Of a DNA stretch of 64,000 nt, positions 1 to 9,488 are shown piece by piece (positions within the stretch are counted from its first letter, which is position 1; each line of letters begins with the position of its first letter). The translations under genes and the position numbers were made by a program. Location: the NCBI GenBank assembly GCA_019118345.1, contig DWZD01000040.1, forward strand, positions 186,001 to 250,000. Reading direction: 5' to 3'. Source of the stretch: Candidatus Desulfovibrio intestinavium (GTDB taxonomy: Bacteria > Desulfobacterota > Desulfovibrionia > Desulfovibrionales > Desulfovibrionaceae). The notes under the pieces are model-generated. The model was not told the DNA's origin, searched no databases, and saw nothing but the letters and a program-made list of their open reading frames with translations.

Positions 1-35
1 GCATCCGAATCGCGTTATCGCCACACGGAGAACCC

Positions 36-2117
36 ATGCGGAAATGGAGTTACCGACCCTTCCTGCCCCTGCTGCTCGCTCTGGGCGTCATGCTGCTCGT
101 GCTTTACGGCCTCATGTTCAAACTGCGGGACGACGCCCGCGCGCAGGCGCTGGCCGAGGCCCGACAGCAGCTTGCTGCCCATGCCGCGGCGGGGCAGAGT
201 CTGACGCGCTTCTGGCTGGACACGCGGCGCAATGCCGTCCAGGCCCTGATCCGGCAGGACAATCCGCGCCTGCTGGCGGCCCGGATCAAGGAGGCTGCCC
301 TGCCCTCCCTGTTGATCCAGACCGTCGCCCGGGAAGCATGGCAGGGGGAAATCCGCAATCTTGCCGGACTGGCCGACGCACAGCAGCTGCAACAAATGCG
401 GGCGCTGGCCCCGCTCATCAGCCAGTTCCAGCGCCGGCTTGCCGCCTTCCTGATCCAGCAGGATCTGGCAGGGGCGGCCCTGCTCGACCAGAATTTCACG
501 CCCCTGATTCAGGCGGGGCAGGAATGCCTGCCCTCCCTGCAGCGCAACCTGCGCCAGCGGCATGAGCAAACGCCCCTGACGCTTATGCGCATCCTGCCCA
601 TTCGCCTGCTGGACGACAGCATTCTCCTCGATATCGTTTACCCGCTCATGGATGCCGAAGACGCCTCGCCTGACAGAAAGGCGCTGGGCTACCTGTGGAT
701 AACCTGCGACATTTCCTTTCTTCTGCAGGATTTGCAGAAGGCCGCCGGGCCGGATACCCGCAACATCCTCATGCGCCGGGAAGGCAATTCGGTGCAGACG
801 GTCTACTGGACAACGCGCCCGGTCATGCGCGAAGGCGTCTGGCCTTCCGGCCTGGAAAAGGGGGAGCTTGTCGGCATCACGCTCAAGGACACCGACGAAG
901 AACGGGAAATCGTGGCCATCGGCAAGCCTGTTCCCGAGAGCGACCTCTTTGCCGTGACGACCTGCGACAAGGCTGTTCTCTATCAGCAAAACGGCGGCCT
1001 GCACTGGCAGTATCTGGCCCTTGCCGGCGCCCTCTACCTTTGCCTGACCGTGGTGCTGCTGCTGATCTTCCGCTGGAACCTCACGCGAGAGTTCCGGCAG
1101 GAGCAGCAGGACATACGGCGGCTCTATACCCGGCTATCCCAGCAGCGCTTCTTGCTGGATACGGTCATCAGCGCCATGAATTCGGCACTGGTGCTCATTG
1201 ACAGCGAGCGCAGAATCGCCTTCGCCAATGCCGATTTTCTCCGCCTTGTCCAGCATGAGGGCGATATTCGCAACCTGCCGGTGCACCATCTTCCGGGTTT
1301 TCTGGCCCGCAGCCTGGAACTGCACGTGATGGGCGTGCTGGGTTCGGGGCAGGAAATGACGGATACCGAGGACATCATCATTGACGGGCAGTTGCGGCAT
1401 TATTATGTCCATTGTCTGCCCTACGAACTGGGAGAGAGCGAACTCCGCAGCGTGATCGTCGTCTACCGGGACGATACCGAGCGCGTGGAAGCCCAGAAGC
1501 GCGCCTCTGCCGCCCTGCAGCAATGCGTAAAAGCCTTCACCCATGCCGTGGAGGGGGTTGACCCCTACCTGCGCGGCCATTCCGGCAAGATGGCGGAATT
1601 GTCCCTGCAACTGCTGGCCTGGCTCGGCAAGGATGATCCGGACACGGTGGCCACCCTGCGCATTGCCGCCAGCCTCTCGCAGCTGGGCATGATCCGCCTG
1701 CCGCATAATCTGCTGACCAAGAGCGGCAAGCTCCTGCCGGAAGAACGCCGCCAGATGGAACGTCACGTGGAATATACCGCCGAGGCCATCAGCGGCCTCG
1801 ATTTCGGTTTGCCCGTTCAGGAAACCATCCTGCAGATGCACGAACGTCTGGACGGTTCCGGCTATCCCCGGCACCTTCAGGGCGACGCCATTCTGCCGCA
1901 GGCACGCATCCTGGCCGTGGCCAATACCTTCTGCGCCCTGGTGCGCCCCCGCTCCTACCGGACGCACTTCGAAGTGGGCGCGGCGCTGGCCATCCTGCGG
2001 GAAAAGCCCTTCAAGTATGATCAGGAAGTCGTTGACGCGCTGGAGGCTTTCCTCAACAGCAGGCAGGGCGAAGAATTCATCAAGAACATGCAGCAGGAGC
2101 CGAAGCAGGAGGCTTGA
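36..2117 (+). CDS. Membrane sensor with PAS-like region and C-terminal HD-GYP-like domain (HD doublet not conserved)
   Basis: N-terminal TM, second TM near aa 330 (LALAGALYLCLTVVLLLIF), PAS-like segment, then RGHSGKMAEL...MHERLDGSGYP...ILAVANTF typical of HD-GYP. Confidence 0.85.
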   Translation: MRKWSYRPFLPLLLALGVMLLVLYGLMFKLRDDARAQALAEARQQLAAHAAAGQSLTRFWLDTRRNAVQALIRQDNPRLLAARIKEAALPSLLIQTVAREAWQGEIRNLAGLADAQQLQQMRALAPLISQFQRRLAAFLIQQDLAGAALLDQNFTPLIQAGQECLPSLQRNLRQRHEQTPLTLMRILPIRLLDDSILLDIVYPLMDAEDASPDRKALGYLWITCDISFLLQDLQKAAGPDTRNILMRREGNSVQTVYWTTRPVMREGVWPSGLEKGELVGITLKDTDEEREIVAIGKPVPESDLFAVTTCDKAVLYQQNGGLHWQYLALAGALYLCLTVVLLLIFRWNLTREFRQEQQDIRRLYTRLSQQRFLLDTVISAMNSALVLIDSERRIAFANADFLRLVQHEGDIRNLPVHHLPGFLARSLELHVMGVLGSGQEMTDTEDIIIDGQLRHYYVHCLPYELGESELRSVIVVYRDDTERVEAQKRASAALQQCVKAFTHAVEGVDPYLRGHSGKMAELSLQLLAWLGKDDPDTVATLRIAASLSQLGMIRLPHNLLTKSGKLLPEERRQMERHVEYTAEAISGLDFGLPVQETILQMHERLDGSGYPRHLQGDAILPQARILAVANTFCALVRPRSYRTHFEVGAALAILREKPFKYDQEVVDALEAFLNSRQGEEFIKNMQQEPKQEA

Positions 2118-2269
2118 ACCCGGGCCGCCACGCGTGCCCCGCACAGCCGAACTTCCGCCGCCGGCCCGGCAGCGGCGGTCTGGCCGGTTCCGTCCATTGC
2201 GCCACTCCCCCGGAGCGCGGGCCGCTCAAGCACCGGGGCGGCGGCCTGCCGCCTGTCCCTTGCCCCAGC

Positions 2270-3712
2270 TCAGGAGCGCATCGCTTCCAGCCGGGTCAGA
2301 AGTGCGTCCACACGGGCTTGCGTGGCCTGCACGTCGCTTTCGAGGGCGATTGTCCGCTCCCGACAGCGCTGTGCCCGGCTCAGCAGACTGCCCGCGGCAG
2401 GCAGCAAATAGCGCGACGGCAACCAGACATGGCGGGCCAGCAGTTCGGCGCAGGGCACGCAACGGCTTACGCCGGGCATCTCCCGGCGCTCTGCCGCCAA
2501 TGCCAGCGCCTGCCTCACATGCGCTTCCTCAAAATGGGTCAGGCTCCTGCCGTGACGGCCCAGACCGGAAAGATCGGCCATGAACACCTGATCCCGGCCG
2601 GCCAGCGGCCCCGGGGATTCACGACGGCGATCAAACAGCAGAAGGGCCAGCGCCGCCGTGTGTTGCCGCACCACATTCCCGGGCAACTGGATGACGGCAT
2701 CCAGCAGATTGCGTTCCACCAGACGCGAGCGCACGAGGCCTTCCCCCTTTTCGCGAAACAGGGGGCCGAGCCGCGTCAGGAGGACGACCCTGCCCGTGGC
2801 GGCAAGGGCCTCGCTGATGTGGCGGCACATGTCGCCGGCATCCGCCTCGTCATCCGCCGCGCGCACAAAGGCCGGGCCGGCGCTGAGGCACACATGGGCG
2901 GTGCCGCTGTCCCCGATCTCGCCTTCGGTGGCGGCATCCGGCGGGAGCAGGCCCATGCTCCCGCCCTGTGCGGCAAAAACGGCCGGAACCCCGCTCAGCA
3001 GGAGCAGGAGGAGACCCAGCGGCGCGCTGGCCTCATGCGCCCGGCAGTAGACGCGATCCGCCAGCGGCAGCCGCAAGGCCGCCTCGGCCAGCAAACTGCC
3101 CTCGCCCGCCTGACAATCGCAGACGCTTTCCCCGGGCCGGACATCGGCCAGACCGATCATGAGCTGTGCCAGCCAGGCCGGCGTCACGCCAAAACACAGC
3201 GAACGACCGCGTGCGGCGGCGTAGTCGTTGAGCTTGTCCAGCAGCAGGCGCGCCGCCAGATCCCTGTCCAGCAGCGGCATGTCCTGAAAGGCCCGCAGGC
3301 AGACGGCCAGCGCTTCCGGCCCGCTCACATGCTCCGGACGGAACAGGCCTGTGCCCGCGCGCCCGAGGGCCGTGCGGCTCAGGGCCGCCAGCTGCGGCCA
3401 CTGGGCTTCCGTCCAGGGAGCGCCGTCTTCCGCCGCTGAGGCCTCGCGCAGCGGGCGGGGGAGGTTGCCCTGCTCCAGCAGCCGCAGCTGCCGCGCCAGA
3501 AAACCCGGGGGGCAGAGCTGCGAAAGGGCAAAAAAGGCCAGCGCGGTTTCCGCTTCCCGACTGTGGGCAAGGGCAGAATCCGGATGTTCGGCGGAACAAC
3601 GGCCGCAAAACAGGCTCCCCACCCGCTCGCATGCCGCATCAAGGCTCTCCCGTGCCCCGCGCAGCAGGTTTTCCCCAACCGGGAAGGCACCGCCTGCCGT
3701 GCGCCTGTCCAT
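2270..3712 (-). CDS. N-6 DNA methylase (HsdM)-like protein with degenerate motifs
   Basis: C-terminal pattern GRVVLLTRLGPLFREKGEGLVRSRLVERNLLDAVIQLPGNVVRQHTAALALLLFD matches HsdM architecture; motif I-like CDCQAGEGSLL; no NPPY/F. ATG at 3712 shares one base with the upstream TGA. Confidence 0.65.
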   Translation of the reverse strand: MDRRTAGGAFPVGENLLRGARESLDAACERVGSLFCGRCSAEHPDSALAHSREAETALAFFALSQLCPPGFLARQLRLLEQGNLPRPLREASAAEDGAPWTEAQWPQLAALSRTALGRAGTGLFRPEHVSGPEALAVCLRAFQDMPLLDRDLAARLLLDKLNDYAAARGRSLCFGVTPAWLAQLMIGLADVRPGESVCDCQAGEGSLLAEAALRLPLADRVYCRAHEASAPLGLLLLLLSGVPAVFAAQGGSMGLLPPDAATEGEIGDSGTAHVCLSAGPAFVRAADDEADAGDMCRHISEALAATGRVVLLTRLGPLFREKGEGLVRSRLVERNLLDAVIQLPGNVVRQHTAALALLLFDRRRESPGPLAGRDQVFMADLSGLGRHGRSLTHFEEAHVRQALALAAERREMPGVSRCVPCAELLARHVWLPSRYLLPAAGSLLSRAQRCRERTIALESDVQATQARVDALLTRLEAMRS

Positions 3713-4455
3713 CACCGATCCTCCTCCTGCGGCCTGTGCGCGCCGCTGGCGGCATTGCCGTCCGCCATGTCGCCGAACAGCAGCCCCTGCCGCAGCAATC
3801 GTCCTTCGGGCGCGGGCGGCGTATCCCGGGAGCGATCCGGCGTCCGGGCCTGATGCAGCAGCAGCGACAGCACCATATCGCGCCGCTCCTCCATGAGGCG
3901 GCGGCGCTGCCGCATTTCTCTTGCCAGCTCCGTGGCGGTTTCGACGATCAGATCCTGCACCTCGACCGGCGGCACAGGCAGAGAAAGCCCTTCCAGATCC
4001 CCCTTGCGCAGCACCTCGGCGCTGTGCCCCGTGCTTCGCGAGCGCAGATCAGCCTGCGTATGCGGATGATTCAGCAGCCAGTGCAGATAGCGGGGACGCA
4101 CCTCAGGCGCGCCGCCGCGTCCGTTCGGCGGCTGTCCCAAAGCCCGCATCCGGATGACCATGATGGGCGCTGCGGCCAGCACGCGCACAATGCCCGCCCC
4201 GGCCTCCACGGCGCTGACCAGTGTGGCGTCATTGACCTGCCCGCGCGCCCGAAAGAGAATATCCCCCGGCCTGAGCGGAAAATGCGCCCTCACGGAGCCA
4301 AGCTGCACGCGCACCAGACCGTCGGGGGACAGCTCGCCGCCGTTCAGATCGGCCAGCTGCACCAGCGCCGTTTCTCCCTGCGGATTCGGGATGACGCGGG
4401 TGCGAAACGGATAGCCGAGGCGAATATCCGCCAGTTCGCCAAGGGAAACGTCCAT
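3712..4455 (-). CDS. Type I restriction specificity (HsdS)-like half-subunit, single TRD
   Basis: ATG at 4455 preceded by AAGGAGC; VSLGELADIRLGYPFRTRV... and SAEVLRKGDLEGLSLPVPPVEVQDLIVE, typical HsdS TRD/helix boundary. Confidence 0.7.
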   Translation of the reverse strand: MDVSLGELADIRLGYPFRTRVIPNPQGETALVQLADLNGGELSPDGLVRVQLGSVRAHFPLRPGDILFRARGQVNDATLVSAVEAGAGIVRVLAAAPIMVIRMRALGQPPNGRGGAPEVRPRYLHWLLNHPHTQADLRSRSTGHSAEVLRKGDLEGLSLPVPPVEVQDLIVETATELAREMRQRRRLMEERRDMVLSLLLHQARTPDRSRDTPPAPEGRLLRQGLLFGDMADGNAASGAHRPQEEDR

Positions 4456-4597
4456 GCTTGCTCCTTGCGGCCCTGTCCGACAACCGCCTGTCAAAAAAGA
4501 ACCGCAAAAACTGTAAACGGATTTTGGGGCCGAAGCAAGCGCACGCGGCCTGCCGCTGCCCGCGCACAGGCCATTGCCGTCAACGGCATTTCGCCCC

Positions 4598-5974
4598 TCA
4601 GGGCGCGCCCTCCCTGCCGTCGTCGGGCAGGAAGGGCAGGCGGCAGAGTACGGAATCTCCGCGCAGGACAAGAAGATGCCCTTCATTCGGCAGCAGGGAG
4701 GCATCCTGCGGCGGGAGCACCGATTCCAGCGCCCAGCGCGAAGCGCCCGCATCCCGGCCCGGGGCAAGGGCATGCCGCTGCATTCTGGCCATCATGCCGC
4801 CCCACTGCATGACCAGAACATCCGCCGGTTCCAGCCCGTGCGGCAGATCCAGAACGCCCCGCACCCGACAGGCCTGCGTGCCCAGCCGGAACTGGCGCAG
4901 GCGCGCCGTCCCGCTGCTGGGTGGGGACAAGACGCGCTGCGCGGCCATGACCAGCCCCGCCTGCTGCTGATCGCAGGCAAAACGCTGCGGCAGGGCTGCG
5001 GCAAGGCGTTCAAGACGCCCCTCAAACGCTTCCCGCAGGGCCTGCCCCATGCCGTCCCCCCGGTTCAGCTCCCGCAGATCGCATGTCTCGCCAAGGCCGT
5101 AGAAAAAGGCGCTGCCGTCCGCATCCAGCCGCACGTCCCAGTAGCGTTGCGGCAACACCTTGCCCACGGCCACCGGCCCGGGGCTGTTGCGGCTGCGCAT
5201 GTTGGGCAGCGGCTCATGGACGGCCTGCCGCTGTTCAAACAGCTCCCGCCAGAGGCTGAAATCGCAGCTCACCGCCCCATGCGCGGCCGAAAGGCGCGGC
5301 AACAGGCTTTCCAGCTCGGCGCGGGTCAGGAGTTGCCGGACGGTATACGGCAAGCCCGGATGCTCGCCATAGACCGGCGTGCGCACTTCATGGGCGGCAG
5401 CGTGAAAACGCTCGGCGGCCAGCTGCACCAGAGAGGGGATTTCCTCGTAATTGTCGCGCAACACCAGACTGTGAAATTGCAGGGGCGGCGCATGCTCGCC
5501 CCGGGCCTCGCGCGCGCGGCAGGCTTCGCCCAGGCGCAGCAGATTGCTCAGGAGCCGTTCCACATGCCGTCCGCCGCACAGCCCGGCATACAGCTCCGGC
5601 TGCAGGGTATGCAGGGAAATGATGATGCGCCGCACCGGCGCGGCCGCCAGGGCCGCAATGGCCGCATCATCCATCTCGCAGGCCATGTTGGTGGAAAAAA
5701 CCGCCTTTTGCCTGGCAAGGGGCGGCAAGCCGGCCAAAATTTCCCCGAAATGCGGATGGAGGGTCGGCTCGTAAAAAAAGGAGAGGAAGAACGAGGCCTC
5801 CGGCACGAGATCGAAAAGACGGGGCAGGCCGCGGGCCAACGGCAGCGGCATGACCGCCCGGCTGGCCTGCCGGAAATCGGACGAACAGAAGCGGCAGCGC
5901 AAATTGCACAGACCGGTCATGTCGCCGAGAATGCGTCGAAACGCGTACGCATCCCTGATGCATCTGGGCCGCAT
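4598..5974 (-). CDS. Radical SAM protein of unknown specificity
   Basis: CNLRCRFC (CX3CX2C) near N-terminus, followed by radical SAM barrel-like sequence. Confidence 0.8.
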   Translation of the reverse strand: MRPRCIRDAYAFRRILGDMTGLCNLRCRFCSSDFRQASRAVMPLPLARGLPRLFDLVPEASFFLSFFYEPTLHPHFGEILAGLPPLARQKAVFSTNMACEMDDAAIAALAAAPVRRIIISLHTLQPELYAGLCGGRHVERLLSNLLRLGEACRAREARGEHAPPLQFHSLVLRDNYEEIPSLVQLAAERFHAAAHEVRTPVYGEHPGLPYTVRQLLTRAELESLLPRLSAAHGAVSCDFSLWRELFEQRQAVHEPLPNMRSRNSPGPVAVGKVLPQRYWDVRLDADGSAFFYGLGETCDLRELNRGDGMGQALREAFEGRLERLAAALPQRFACDQQQAGLVMAAQRVLSPPSSGTARLRQFRLGTQACRVRGVLDLPHGLEPADVLVMQWGGMMARMQRHALAPGRDAGASRWALESVLPPQDASLLPNEGHLLVLRGDSVLCRLPFLPDDGREGAP

Positions 5975-6169
5975 ATCCCCTCCCGGAAAATCGCTCTTTC
6001 CGCGCGGCAGGCTCCTGTTGCCGCCGGCGGCGAAACGTCCCGGCCCCGCCGGTCAGCGGGGCAATTCTCCTGCCATTCCTATCGGTCAGGCGAAAAACAT
6101 CTTGAGAGGCTGCGGCCCTGCGGCCTTCCCGCCCACGACGCCCCATCGCAGGGGCAAAGCATGACCGTA

Positions 6170-6598
6170 CTAGGTTTTGCCGAGGAAAAACCGGGCCAGA
6201 AGCCAGTCGGCGGCGGCGCTTGTCAGACTCATGATCCACAAAGCGGAGAAAGCATACCGCAGAAGAATGCCCAGCGGAATCCACCAAATCGGATCATCCT
6301 TGAGGGATACCCAGGGACGCCCCTCGTAAAGGGTCAGCAGGGCCGAGGCCGCGAAGGGCAGCCAGAAATGACAGACGGCCCGCCGGGGCGTCCTGGCAAA
6401 GCCCGCGAGACAGAGGGAAAGGAGCGTGCAGACCGTTCCCAGCACGGCGTCTTGCCTATTGTCCCCGGCGTCATAGAACATGTCGCCCATGAAGGCTTGT
6501 GAAGGCGCAAACGTCGCCTTGACGCAGGCCAGATACACGGCAAGTCCTGCCAGCAGGCCAAGGACCATGTGCAGGCGTTTCCGTTTATCCCCAGCCAT
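6170..6598 (-). CDS. Small integral membrane protein, unknown
   Basis: ATG at 6598 with GAGGGG upstream; ~4 hydrophobic segments. Confidence 0.55.
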   Translation of the reverse strand: MAGDKRKRLHMVLGLLAGLAVYLACVKATFAPSQAFMGDMFYDAGDNRQDAVLGTVCTLLSLCLAGFARTPRRAVCHFWLPFAASALLTLYEGRPWVSLKDDPIWWIPLGILLRYAFSALWIMSLTSAAADWLLARFFLGKT

Positions 6599-6713
6599 GT
6601 GCGTGCCCCTCGCCACAGTTTGTTGACCAGGCCCCGAAACGAATGTACGCACGGCCCCGGCAGGGGGGCGGGCGCGCCCCATGACCTGAGGCCCCGCACG
6701 CTTCCGAGCAGCC

Positions 6714-9410
6714 TCAATGCGCCGCGCCCCAGTCCGGGCCGGTACCGGCATCCACCAGCAGTGGCACGGAAAGCCGCTGACCGCCCGGAGCCACGGCGGC
6801 CATGAGAGCCGCCACCCGGCTGGCCGCAGCCGTTGCCGCGTCCTGCGGCACTTCGAGCAGGAGTTCGTCATGTACCTGCAAGAGCAGGCGCGCTTCCATG
6901 CCGCGCAGGACGGCGTCGGCATCCACGGCCAGCATGGCCAGCTTGATGATGTCCGCCGCCGACCCCTGAATGACGGTATTGATGGCCTGCCGCCGGGCCA
7001 ATGCCGAAGCCTGACCGTTGGCGGAATGGATGTCCGGCAGCAGACGGCGGCGGCCGCCGAGCGTGGTGACGAAGCCCTGCCGCCGGGCGGCGGCCTCCAC
7101 ATCCTCATAAAAGGCTTTCAGGCCGGTCAGGCGCTCGAAGTAGCGGGCAATGAAATCCTTGGCCTCATGGCTGCTGATCTTGAGTTCCTGCGCCAGCTTT
7201 TGCGCGCCCATGCCGTAGATCAGGCCGAAATTGATGGTCTTGGCGTTGCGGCGCTGATCCGGCGTCACGGCCTCGGGCGGGCAGTCATAGATCAGCGCCG
7301 CCGTGCGGGCATGAATGTCCTCCCCGTCGCGGAAGGCCGCCAGCAGGGCCGCGTCCTGCGACATATGGGCCAGTACCCGCAATTCCACCTGCGAATAGTC
7401 CGCCGAGACCAGCGCCCGGCCCGGCCCGGCCACGAAACAGGCGCGCATGCGCTTGCCCAGCGGCCCGCGCACCGGAATGTTTTGCAGATTGGGATTGCTG
7501 GACGACAACCGCCCGGTGGCCGTGGCCTTCTGATTGAAGGTGGTGTGCAGGCGGCCCCCGGCGTCCACCAGCCGCGGCAGGGGATCAAGGTAGGTGGAGC
7601 GCATCTTTTCCAGCTTGCGGAATTGCAGGATGCTTTCCACCACCGGATGACGGCCTGCCAGACGTTCCAGCGTCTCCTGACTGGTGGAGGCCTGCCCGCC
7701 GCGCGTCTTGCGCGGCGCGGGCAGCCCCAGCTCCCCGAACAGGATCTCGCCAAGCTGCTGCGCGGAACGGATGTTGAACGTTTTGCCCGCCGCCGCGTAA
7801 ACCGTTGCCGTCAGTTCATCCAGCTCGCCCTGCACATCGGCCAGAAAGTTGCCGAAGGCCCGCGCGTCAATGGCGATGCCCGCGGCCTCCATGCGCGCCA
7901 GCACCGGGGCCAGCGGTATTTCCAGAGCCGCATACAGCTCCAGCAGGCCGTCGCGGGCGAGCCGGTTTTCCAGCAGGCGCGCCATGTCCAGTGCCAGCGC
8001 GGCGGCGGCTCCCTGCCGCAGGGCCGCGCCCCAGCGCACCAGCAGACGGGGCCAGCCGTAGTCGTTTTCCTCGGGATTGAGCAGATAGGCGGCAATGCCC
8101 AGATCAAAAACCCGGGGGCCGCCCTCCTCCCGCAACAGGCCCCGTCGGTAGAGCTGCTTGGCATCCTCGCTCACCACCAGCCCGGCCCGGGCCAGCCAGT
8201 CCGCCAGCGCCTGCGCCTCGCCGCCCCAGCGGGCCGTCCACGGCGGCCTTTCGTCCGGGCCGTCGGGCGAAGCCACGGCCAGTTGCGGCGCGTCATCCGC
8301 GCCTTGCGCCCAGATGACGGCCACCCGCGCCCCGTCCGGGGCGGGCAGCTGCTGGACGCTGCGCACCAGCGGCGGCAGGGGCGGTTCGTCCGGCAGGCCC
8401 ATGTCCAGCAGGCTCAGCTGCCGCGCCGGGGCATTCTTCTCCGATCCTGAGGCGACAGCCTCACCTGCGGCGGGCGCGTCCTGCCGGGCGGACGGGGCAA
8501 GCGCCGCCCGCCCCTGCCCGGCCCGGCGCAAGAGGGCATCCATGTCCCGGCGCAGGGCATGCAGCTCGAACTCCGCGGCCAGTTCCGCGCAGGCCGCCGC
8601 ATCCGGCGGCTGCACGCGCATATCCTCCAGCGAAATGTCCTGACAGAAATCACGGCGCAGGGTCGTCAGCTCCCGCCAGATGAACATCTTGTCCAGATGA
8701 TCCTGCAATTTTTCCCGCAATTTTGGCGGAATCCTCTCAAAATTGTCCCGAATGTCCTCAAGGGAGGCGCAGACCTCGAAAATCTGCTGTGCCTTCTTGG
8801 GGCCGATGCCCGGCACGCCGGGGATATTGTCGCTGGTATCGCCGATCAGGGCCTGCACGTCGGCCCACTGTTCCGGCGACACTCCGCTTTCCAGCCGGAA
8901 GTCCTCGGCGGTGACGAGCTTTTCCTCCCGCGAACCGGGATCCCACATATACACATTGGGGCCGAGGCATTGCTTGAGATCCTTGTCGCCGCTCACGATG
9001 ACCACCGGACATTGCGCGGAAAAGCGCGCGGCCAGCGAGGCGATGCAGTCGTCGGCCTCACAGCCCTCGGAGATGATGAGGCGCAGGCCCAGCGCGCGCA
9101 CCATGCGCTGAATGGGATCGATCTGCCGCACGAGATCCTCGGGCGTGGCTTCCCGGTTGGCCTTGTAGAGCGGGAAAATCTCATGCCGGAAGTTCTTGCC
9201 CCGCCCATCCTGCACAAAGGCGAAGCGGCAGGGGGCTTCCTCGCGGAGAATGCGCAGCAGCACCCGGCTGACCACCACCAGCGCATTGGTGGGAAAGCCG
9301 TCCGAGCGCTGCATGTTGCGATTGGCAAAAAACCCGCGAAAGATGAATGCGGAGCCGTCCATCAGAAAAAGGGGGGCCGAATCAAGGCCGAGACGTTCTT
9401 GCAGCGACAT
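6714..9410 (-). CDS. polA: DNA polymerase I
   Basis: N-terminal FEN domain (VIVSGDKDLKQ), polymerase motifs SADYSQVELR, RRNAKTINFGLIYGMGA, LLQVHDELLLE. Confidence 0.97.
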   Translation of the reverse strand: MSLQERLGLDSAPLFLMDGSAFIFRGFFANRNMQRSDGFPTNALVVVSRVLLRILREEAPCRFAFVQDGRGKNFRHEIFPLYKANREATPEDLVRQIDPIQRMVRALGLRLIISEGCEADDCIASLAARFSAQCPVVIVSGDKDLKQCLGPNVYMWDPGSREEKLVTAEDFRLESGVSPEQWADVQALIGDTSDNIPGVPGIGPKKAQQIFEVCASLEDIRDNFERIPPKLREKLQDHLDKMFIWRELTTLRRDFCQDISLEDMRVQPPDAAACAELAAEFELHALRRDMDALLRRAGQGRAALAPSARQDAPAAGEAVASGSEKNAPARQLSLLDMGLPDEPPLPPLVRSVQQLPAPDGARVAVIWAQGADDAPQLAVASPDGPDERPPWTARWGGEAQALADWLARAGLVVSEDAKQLYRRGLLREEGGPRVFDLGIAAYLLNPEENDYGWPRLLVRWGAALRQGAAAALALDMARLLENRLARDGLLELYAALEIPLAPVLARMEAAGIAIDARAFGNFLADVQGELDELTATVYAAAGKTFNIRSAQQLGEILFGELGLPAPRKTRGGQASTSQETLERLAGRHPVVESILQFRKLEKMRSTYLDPLPRLVDAGGRLHTTFNQKATATGRLSSSNPNLQNIPVRGPLGKRMRACFVAGPGRALVSADYSQVELRVLAHMSQDAALLAAFRDGEDIHARTAALIYDCPPEAVTPDQRRNAKTINFGLIYGMGAQKLAQELKISSHEAKDFIARYFERLTGLKAFYEDVEAAARRQGFVTTLGGRRRLLPDIHSANGQASALARRQAINTVIQGSAADIIKLAMLAVDADAVLRGMEARLLLQVHDELLLEVPQDAATAAASRVAALMAAVAPGGQRLSVPLLVDAGTGPDWGAAH

Positions 9411-9488
9411 GGATTTTCGAGGGTTGAGGTCACGAGGGGACAATTCTTGACGCTTGCAGGCAATGCCGCCTGCGCGTATGATAAAAGG

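Noticed and set aside
2114-3439. 441-aa plus-strand ORF after the HD-GYP gene
   Set aside because: Antisense to the HsdM-like gene; composition biased, no motif.
3631-6502. Plus-strand ORFs 3631-4812 and 4574-6502
   Set aside because: Antisense to the HsdS-like, radical SAM and small membrane genes.
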